A stretch of DNA of 64,000 nt. It comes from Lepas anatifera (lineage: Eukaryota; Arthropoda; Thecostraca; Lepadidae). The stretch lies in assembly GCA_034440635.1 (NCBI GenBank), contig JAOTON010002073.1:1277001-1341000 (forward strand), in the 5' to 3' direction. Under the pieces are notes generated by a model. The model did no database searches. It was not told the DNA's origin and saw only the letters and a list, made by a program, of their open reading frames with translations. A program made the translations under genes and the position numbers. Positions 1 to 9,100 of this stretch are shown one piece after another. The stretch's first letter is position 1. The number at the start of each line of letters is the position of its first letter.

Positions 1-370
1 GGTACGAATCATGACCTCTCCATTGGAAATGCATGGGGTAAAACGGAAATTTGCCGAAAAATTGCTCTATGTCTGCAGACGCCGCTTGAAATACCTTCGG
101 ATTCCCAAATCATAGTACCCTAGGCCTCTTTATCGGTTCATGTTGCAAGTTTAGACATGTTACCTCTGAGAGTTCATCTGGGGCTTCCTAAGCAGGTTTT
201 AAGACTTGGGTCAATGGCTTTGCAGGAAATATTGATAAAACCCGTATTTTGATACCATTTTTTATTGTTATTGTGAGTTGATTGATATGCATATTGACTA
301 TGCTAGGCTAGATGGTGGCCTTGACCTAACCTTAGGTCAGGTCATTTTTATGTTTTAACCTAGTATAGTC
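1..370. repeat. Fragment related to the TTAA/AGGTCA MITE family
   Basis: The first ~60 bases (a 'gacctctccattggaaat' block after 'ggtacga') closely match an internal segment of the TTAA elements at 46.3 and 49.6 kb. Around 320-345 there is a TGACCT/AGGTCA cluster as in those elements. No TTAA terminus is visible, so this is a truncated or edge-cut copy. The right boundary is approximate. Confidence 0.45.
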
Positions 371-481
371 ATATTATACATTATTTGATGATTCGCCGTA
401 ACGAGAGGAAGCGAATTGTGCCTAAAATGATTCTAGCTCAACTCTGGCAGACGCTAGAGTATAGAGACAGATACATGTTGT

Positions 482-1250
482 AAGCTTTGTCTCGGGGGAG
501 GGACCCCAGCGCTGATCGCGGGAAAAATCCCCAATGGCCCCCAGGGTCCCTCAGGGAGTCAGAAAATCTGGCGTGGGTGGAATCGGTAGGAGGGATTTTG
601 GGTCTCCAAAATCAGCTGAGGGGCCCGTGCCAGTTAAGGGGGCCCAGATAATAGCCCCCAACGAGCTCATTTGACCTCAGTGCCAACACAGGATTCTCAA
701 GACCAGCGTGGGGTGCCTACCTCTTTAAACGGTTTCTAAATAAGCTCAGGGACTCAAAATTGACCCAGGGGTCCAATTTCAACTCATGGGGCCCAGACAC
801 TCTGAGGGGACCCTGCAGCAGCTCAGAAGGCCCATAAAACTAATAGGGCCAGACTAGCTGGGTGCCTCGACGAACTATTGCCCAGATACGCACAACGGGC
901 CCCAAACAAGCTGAAGGGATCTATATCAGTTAAACGAAAACGGTACCAACCAAGGGGACCCTGACCAGCTTAAGGGACACTAATCCAGCTTGGGGCTCAG
1001 AGTTCAGAGCTCCAACTTTTAGCTCAGATGGCCCAGGATCTGTTGAGAGGGCCCTATATCAATAAAAGGGCCCCGAAAAGCTTAATAGGCTTCAGCGGCG
1101 ACACATAGGTTTCAAGTTCAGTGTGAGGGCCTGGTTAACTAAAGCGGTCCCAGATTAGCTGAGGGAACTCGATATAAACTCAGAGAAGTCACCAAAAACT
1201 CAGGGGCCCAGGCCCGCAGAGGTTCTGCGGCCTATGAGGCTCAGGTTAGC
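482..1250. repeat. Degenerate GC-rich short tandem array
   Basis: Imperfect repeats of a roughly 30-40 base pattern with blocks such as GGGGCCCAGA and CAGCTGAGGGG. The composition resembles the arrays at 18.2-21.3 and 25.9-26.8 kb, though units are too diverged to give an exact period. No coding potential is seen. Confidence 0.5.
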
Positions 1251-1562
1251 GTCATTCGGCTGTTTCAGTATGGAGCAGTTGGCCAGGACAACTGTGATAA
1301 GTGGAGGTGGTGGATACGACACCTCAGTTTTCGCCATGACCGAATATAACTGTATTATTTGCTCATCGTGCTTCAGTTAGTGTCAGTGGGTGCCTTCAGC
1401 ATTTTCTACCAAGGTGCCAGTCGTTAGCTGGCCCGAAAATGCTTGATGGTAAACGTGAACATGTCCTCACTAAGAGGAAGCTTTCATGAAAATAAGCATT
1501 TACAAATCCTTTTTAAACTCGTTTTACATTGACACTGGCCGCCTTTTGGGTGGTAAATTGGC

Positions 1563-2059
1563 CAGTGGCGGATCCAAGGGGGCAAAAGGCATTCCCTAAA
1601 CGGAAAAGCTCGGGGCAACACTATGTTTTTGACCCCCAAAGCGATCGACCTCCTTTTTCCCTACTCCTTTTAGTTTATAAGCAAGATTTTGGTGTTTCAA
1701 CTCTCAACTTCAAACAGAACATAAGTTGATAAGATGTTCCCGGCCTGTCCCCTCGAATCCGGAAATGTAAAAAACACTGAAGATTATATATTCGGGCACA
1801 GCCCTTATTCAGAATCATGGAGTAAATATCAATAATTCTCAGTTATAATATAGTCAGTCATAGTATAGCCAGCCTTGGATAGGGAGAAGTATCTCGAGCC
1901 CATAGTTTTTTTCACCCCGTGACGTTTTTTTAGCTTTTCGCCTCAAACCCAAAATTCTACCGCAAGTGATATTGGTAGCGCAGCTTTTACGCGTGACGTT
2001 TTTTTTCTTTTCTGACTTTGGTCTGCCCCTCCCAAACCGACCGGCTAGATCCGCCACTG
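1563..2059. mobile_element. Complete hAT-type MITE (497 bp) with 8-bp TSD
   Basis: The element starts CAGTGGCGGATCCAAGG and ends as the reverse complement of CAGTGGCGGATCTAG, giving ~13-bp terminal inverted repeats. It is flanked on both sides by the identical octamer AAATTGGC (1555-1562 and 2060-2067). An 8-bp duplication with CAGNGGCG-type ends is the hallmark of hAT superfamily insertions. There is no transposase inside, so it is non-autonomous. The short open frames in it are not supported as genes. Confidence 0.8.
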
Positions 2060-2144
2060 AAATTGGCGCCCTCAGGTTCGGCGCCCCCAGGTTCGGCGCC
2101 CTCCGAGCCTGGGCCCCCTTAACGAAATCCTAGATCCGTCACTG
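2060..2144 (-). mobile_element. Right-end fragment of a second hAT-like element
   Basis: Read on the minus strand from 2144, this begins CAGTGACGGATCTAGG, another hAT-type terminus. A short GGTTCGGCGCCC triplet repeat (about 2067-2110) lies inside. No matching left terminus is found. The MITE at 1563-2059 appears to sit in this element's sequence, implying nested insertion. Confidence 0.4.
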
Positions 2145-2677
2145 AACCAATACCATACTCGAAACGCTTCAAGAGCTTCGATCGGCTGATGCTCATCGTG
2201 ACGTCAGCATATTTCGTCACACCAGCAGCTCACAACAATGGCCGCCTGGCGAGAGGTACATGAGAGGTACATTTCGGGTAGGTTTTTGCCTTTTTCTACG
2301 GAAATATCGAGTTCCAAGACAAATGACATATAGAGTACCGGTTTTCCGACTTGCTTTACAACTTGGCTATCTCAGTTAAAATCACGTTACGGAGGTGCCG
2401 CATTCCCTTTAACCCTCCACTTTTGGAGGTAACCAATCACAAACCTCAGCATAAAAACGTGCTATCGGGGCGCTCGTGTGTGTCCGGTGTTACTTGCTAA
2501 CCGCTTTGCCGTGTGTCGCTGCCAATGCCCAGCGCTGGTGGATTGTATCCCGCCAAAAGCGAGATCTGCCGCGCCGCGATGCCCACGACGAACAGGCCAG
2601 GAAGAAGCGCTCCATTCCGAGCATCTGCCTTACACCCAGCCTTCCTGCCAGGTCCTCAGCCGATACAGCGCGGTCGT

Positions 2678-3046
2678 TTACCCTGGTCCAACGTGGTGTG
2701 GTGTGAAATAATGGGTGGCGCGCAAGACCGTAAAAAAGCTGACTGACTTTCTTAACCGTTCATCGATATAATTCCATTCCCTCCACACCATTTCGAAGTC
2801 GATTTGTACCAAAAGCGTGTGTATTATGGCGGACAGGTGATCACACTGAGGGCGAACGGTCACACCGTCCGACCACTGAACAGCCCGCAGGATGACCTCC
2901 CGACGCCGGTGATATGTGCGCTCTAGTGTCTCCAGTAGCGCACCCACTGAGATGGTTCTGATGGCACGTCGCGCGGCGCGCAGTGAACGTGTTAAAACCG
3001 GACCGCTGGTGACAGCAGCGGCCCGCACCGCGCGGTAAAACAGCAC
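2678..3046 (-). other. Unassigned 122-codon open frame downstream of RCC1
   Basis: An open frame in GC-rich sequence just 3' of the RCC1 stop codon, on the same strand. It may lie in the RCC1 3' untranslated region or be an exon of another gene. I recognise no domain, and arginine-rich composition is common in spurious frames of GC-rich DNA. There is no clear AATAAA on the minus strand between 3118 and 2300. The plus strand at 2430-2480 has a CCAAT motif and a CATAAAAA motif, so a plus-strand promoter is also possible but unproven. Confidence 0.2.
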
Positions 3047-3117
3047 GCCAATCTTCCCTAGGGACGGGCCCGGGCCACGGTCGACACCGGCGGGGTCATT
3101 GACCGCTGCCCCGGGGG

Positions 3118-3189
3118 TCAGTGACCGTTCTGCTGCCGCGTGCGGGCCAGCAGCACCGTGTGTGTGCCCCCGGCAGACACCAGCAGCAC
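3118..3189 (-). CDS. RCC1: RCC1 terminal exon 8
   Basis: Acceptor TTGCTCCAG|GTGCTG, 23 codons plus the TGA stop (3120-3118). It encodes [20 protein letters not shown] then NGH. This matches the RCC1 C-terminal strand (VLSVSSGGQHTVLLVK) that closes the propeller. The phase is 0, matching exon 7. Confidence 0.9.
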   Translation of the reverse strand: MLLVSAGGTHTVLLARTRQQNGH

Positions 3190-6100
3190 CTGGAGCAAGG
3201 AGGTGACGGTTATAGGCGAGCTCAGTGAGCTCAGACCAATGGCCTGATATTGGGCACTTTATGTAGAAAGCCTCACCCAGACTTGATCAATTTTGACATC
3301 CTAAATCTTTGATGTCCACATCCTAAACAGAATCAATACAAATATTACGAGAGATTCATTGTTCCAGAGGTCAAGGAAAAGAAACAGGGTCGAAATAGCA
3401 AAGGGAAACCAACAAATCACCCGATACAGAGCTTACAGACCAAGCTTTGTGAACCTGTTACCTTCACATGCCATGCAGCATTCTTTAAATAGCCTTGTCA
3501 TGATTGCTTTTGAGTGAAAATAAATCAACACAACATACGATCTTTGAAGAGAGAAGGAAGTACGAATACTGTGAGATTCAAGCGCAATTATTTTACAATA
3601 GATGCTCAAAACAACGATTCTCTATAGAGAGAATATTGTAAATAAGCGACACACTTCTGATCTAAATTCGGTACACCCTGATCACCAGGCGCTCACCTCT
3701 CTGTTTTCCAGCTGTTTTCCTTTGGCCAGCTCAGGTTCGATGCGGTCCTCATCGTCCCCGACGCCTAGCTGCCCAGTACTGCCCATACCCCAGCTGTGTA
3801 GGTCACCTGAAGGTCACACACAGGTCAGCTGTGGTACTGCCCATACCCAGCTGTGTAGGTCACCTGAAGGTCACACACAGGTCAGCTGTGGTACTGCCCA
3901 TTCCCCAGCTGTGTAGGTCACCTGAAGGTCACACACAGGTCAGCTGTGGTACTGCCCATTCCACAGCTGTGTAGGTCACCTGAAGGTCACACACAGGTCA
4001 GCTGTGGTACTAAATAGCCCCACGCTTTTTTCGCCTCGATTCAAGCGTGAAAGGGGCTGGCTACCGCATTCTTCGGACAAACCTGTCACTTGGATAAAAT
4101 CCATCCAAGGTCCGGATGCTGATCAGTGAGTCGGCGAAGAACAAAGTGGGCTTCGTCGCATATAAAAAACAGCATTATCAACAATTGAGATCAAATCCCT
4201 ATAACGTCAGCTGAGCAAGTCGCCTGAACATTACACACACCATAAGAGGTCAAGCTTACATGCTTGGCAGGCTGGAAATGTCCGCACTGAACTAAAATCC
4301 ACTGCAACAAACCGTGAAACGAATTCTGTGAAATCAACTAACTCTCCGGCAATGAAACCTCAGGCCGAAAACACCCGGGGCGCCGTCAGGCCTGAGGGAC
4401 CCACCCACCCACAGGCCTGAGGGCCTGAGGGACCCACCCACCCACACTCACCCTCCTCGGTGACGGCCAAGGAGACGTAGCCGGCGGCGGTGACGCTGCG
4501 GGCCCTGAGGCTATCCAGACGCGGCACCGGCGTGGGCCTCACCACGTCCTCGGTCAGGCCCGGCAGCCCCAGTCGGCCGTCCTCCTTCCGGCCTAGGGTG
4601 TACACCCTGCAGCGCACAGGGCGGCGGTCACAGCAGGCCCGTCAACACGGCGGGCAGACAGAGGTTTTCAAAAGTCAAAGTTCATTAATGAGGGTCGTAT
4701 CGTTAGAATAGGGAGTTCATATCCTTTCCCTCAAAGTTAGAAAGGTAAAAAGAGAGGATTTTTTTAAAGACTAGTATTTTGTATTGAGGCTCCGTCAGAG
4801 CACACAACCATTATTTCAATAATTCAACCGTTATTTCAAGTTGTGTGCTTTCGTGATGTTTTGTGCACGTACTCTGACGAAGCCTCAAAGGCGAAATATT
4901 AGTCTTTAAAAAAATAGTCCTCTCTTTAACCTTTAAAACTTTGTGGGTAAACGTTACTAAACTCTCCAGACTACAACCACAGCCCGAAAGAGGGCACCAG
5001 AAACACAGTCAGACAGACGACACTATAAACACGGTGTGACAGAAGACACTATTAACACAGTTTGTCAGAGGGCAACATAAACACAGTCTAACAGAAGACA
5101 CTTTAAACACAGTCTGTCACAGACAGTGTTTAAAGTGTCCTCTGAAATGCTATGTTTAGAGTGTCTTCTGTCACATCGTGTTCACAGTGTCCTCTGCCAG
5201 AGGACAATGTAAACAACACGAACAGAAACAGAAAACACTATAAACACAGTCTGTCAAAGAACATTATGAACACCGTCTGACAGAAGACACTTTAAACACA
5301 GTCTGTCAGACCGTCTGACAGAAGACACTTTAAACACAGTCTGTCAGAAGACACTGTGAAGAGAGACGAAAATGCCGACGCTTACTTCAAAACACAGAGT
5401 CCGCGCTCTCGGAAACAGAACATGTAATACGGGTAGCGAAAGAGCTAACGAAACGGACTCCAACCAGCAGCCACAGGTGTGAGCATGACCACCACCACAC
5501 CATATCAATACCACAGACCACGCCGAGCGGCGGCGGAGGGTCAGCGGGTCCCACCCCCGCCACTCTCACCGGCCGTCCTTGTCTCTGCAGATGGAGTGGT
5601 GGAGGGCGCCGTTGAACTCCTCGACGGTGAGGCCGCCGAAGCTGTTCATGACCTCCGGGTGCCAGACCACCTGGCTGCTGAGACCCAGCTGGGTGTAGTT
5701 GTTCAGGCCGGTGCCCAGCAGGCGGGTGGAGGCGGAGTCCCGCACCACGGTGGAGAAGGCGCCGGCCCAGACCCGGTCAAAGCGGCAGCGCCGCAGTCGG
5801 CCGCCCAGCGAGACCCGCTGCGGCTGCAGCAGCATGTCTGCCGCCACACACAGACACAGTCACAGCACTGAAACTGCTGCGACACACAGACAAGCAGCAC
5901 TGAAACTGCTGCTACACACAGACACAGTCAGCGCACTGAAACTGCCGCTACACACAGACACAGTCAGCGCACTGAAACTGCTGCTACACACAGAAACAGT
6001 CAGAGGACAGGGACTCTGCCAACACACACAGACACAGTCAGAGCACAGGGACCCTGCTGCCACACACAGACACAGTCAGAGCGCAGGGACTCTGCCAACA

Positions 6101-9100
6101 CACACAGACACAGTCAGCGCACTGAAACTGCCGCTACACACAGAAACAGTCAGAGGACAGGGACTCTGCCGACACACACAGACACAGTCAGAGCACAGGG
6201 ACCCTGCTGCCACACACAGACACAGTCAGAGCACTGAAACTGCCGCTACACACAGACACAGTCAGCGCACTGGAACTGCTGCTACAGACACAGTCAAAGC
6301 ACTGAAACTGCTGCTGCACACAGACACAGTCAGCGCACAGAGACTCTGCCACCACACACAGACACAGTCAGAACACAGGGACCCTGCCGACACACACAGA
6401 CACAGTCAGAGGACAGGGACCCTCTGCCACACACAGACACAATCAGAACACAGGGACCCTGCCGACACACAAGACACAGTAGCGCACTGGAACTGCGCTA
6501 CAGAACAGTCAAAGCGAAACTGCTGCTACACACAGACACAGTCAGCGCACAGAGACCTGCCGCCACACACAGCCGCACACACATACACACACAGCCGCAC
6601 ACACATACACACACAGACGCTCGCGCGCGCAGACACACAGCCTTAGGTCACCTCCACCTGCGTCAGGATTTATTCACATGGGATCATATACCGAGCGCAT
6701 ACCATAATGTATTAAAGGGAATGTGGTACCTTCATAATGGGATCTGTGCTGAGAGCCATGTGATGGAACATGCCAAAAACATCGGATCGAAATGAACATG
6801 TTTTAACAGATCAAGCAAAATATAAGAAATTGATAAACGTCACTTTGATCCCTAGTGGTAAACTCTGCTAGATAAAAACACTTAGTTTGTACTCATTTTT
6901 GGCGTAAATCAGAGAAGTTCAATCTGGCCAAAAGTGTTATGGCTCATACGCCGATTTGATGTCACGCTTATTTGGAGACTTTTCCTTGTTAACAGAACAA
7001 AATTAAATACAACGAAACATTAGGCTTCTTAGAAGTTTTAGGCTGAATTCAACATTTTCAACGTAGAGATATCTCCCCAAACCACCACAGTCGAGAATGC
7101 ACAAAATGTGCCAACAATCCCTCTAATAATTATACACATACATAACGTTGCGGCATTGGCCTGTCATCGTGTTACCCATTAAAACATGACGCTCATCATA
7201 ACATTTGTACATCCAAATCCACCCACGTCGACAACAGCGCGCCCGCCGGCCTACCCAGTCCGCGCCGGCCGCCGCGGTGTGAGAATAGCTCGGAGACCCG
7301 GCCCAGCTGGCCCTGCTCGGCGTTGCCGGCGGTGTAGAGCCTGCCGTCGGTGTCCAGCAGCGCCAGGTGGTTGCTGCCCGCCGCCAGCTGCGCCACGGAC
7401 GCCTCCAGCGGCAGGTGGCGCGGCGCCCGCTCCTGCACCGCCCCCTCCACCAGACCGATGGCGCCACTCGAGTCCTGGCGTCACCGACAGGGATAGGGAG
7501 GTTCACAGGCGGACTGTATCTATCCTAGCACCACCAGCACTCTGGTAGAAATTCCATGGCACGCGAGACGTGGGCAGCAAACACACCAACGGGCCGCACA
7601 AACGCACTGGGTTGCACTCAACGGTTCTGAGGAAGGAAGTGAAATACGCTGGTCTTTCCACAAATGCCGATATCACATTTCGTCACGAAATGTGACACAT
7701 GCTTAACATTTTCCCGCAACGTTTTTTTTAAACAGGTTAACTACGATAGAACTCCACCGGTCCCACTCCTTTCCCATTTTTGCAGGTAGCAGATCCACAA
7801 TAACCCAAAAACTATATGCAGCGTAAACATGATGTCTTCGCTCAATGCATAACGCACACACTGACATCCCTCGCCCAATATCGCACTTAGTCGTGTCCCC
7901 ACACGGCATGATTCCGCACGTCGTCATGCCCTCACTCCGTAAGTTCCCCTCAGGTGGAGGTGCCCTCACCCGGTACGTTCCCCAGACGTAGACGTGTCCG
8001 GCGTCGGTCAGCGCGGCCGAGAAGGAGTCGCCGGCCACCAGCTGTACCACCGGCGCCGGGATGCCCTGCACCTCGCCCGGCACCATCTCACTATCCTCCT
8101 CCTCCGTGCCGCGCCCCAGCGCCGACTCGTCGTTACAGCCGAACGTAAACACCTGGGGAGGAGGGACATACCAGAATAACAGCCGAACGTAAACACCTGG
8201 GGAGGAGGGGACACACCAGAATAACAGCCGAACGTAAACAACTGGGGAGGAGGGACATACCAGAATAACAGCCGAACGTAAACACCTGGGGAGGAGGGGA
8301 CACACCAAAGTTACAGCCGAACGTGAACACCTGGGGAGGACGGACAAATCAGAATAACACCCAAACGTGAACAACTGGGGATGAGGGACATACCAGAATA
8401 ACAGCCGAACGTAAACAACTGGGGAGGAGGGGACACACCAGAATAACAGCCGAACGTAAACACCTGGGGAGGAGATCCGAGACATACCAGAATAGCAGCC
8501 GAACGTGAACACCTGGGAAGGAGGGAAACACCAAAATAACAGCCGAACGTAAAAAACTGGGAGGAGGGACGCACCAGAATAACAGCCGAACGTAAACACC
8601 TGGGGAGGAGGGGACACACCAAAGTTACAGCCGAACGTAAACAACTGGGGAGGAGGGGACGCACCAGAATAACAGCCGAACGTAAACACCTGGGGAGGAG
8701 GGACGCACCAGAATAACAGCCGAACGTAAACACCTGGGGAGGAGGGACACACCAGAATAACAGCCGAACGTGAACACCTGGGGAGAAGGGACGCGCCAGA
8801 ATAACAGCCGAACGTAAACAACTGGGGAGGAGGGGACACACCAGAATAACAGCCGAACGTAAACACCTGGGGAGGAGGGACACACCAGAATAACAGCCGA
8901 ACGTAAACACCTGGGGAGGAGGGGACACACCAAAGTTACAGCCGAACGTGAACACCTGGGGAGGACGGACAAATCAGAATAACACCCAAACGTGAACAAC
9001 TGGGGATGAGGGACATACCAGAATAACAGCCGAACGTAAACAACTGGGGAGGAGGGGACACACCAGAATAACAGCCGAACGTAAACACCTGGGGAGAAGA

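Noticed and set aside
5699..6646. 315-codon plus-strand frame rich in His/Thr/Gln
   Set aside because: Antisense to RCC1 exon 5 at its start, then translation of the 38-bp intron 4 minisatellite.
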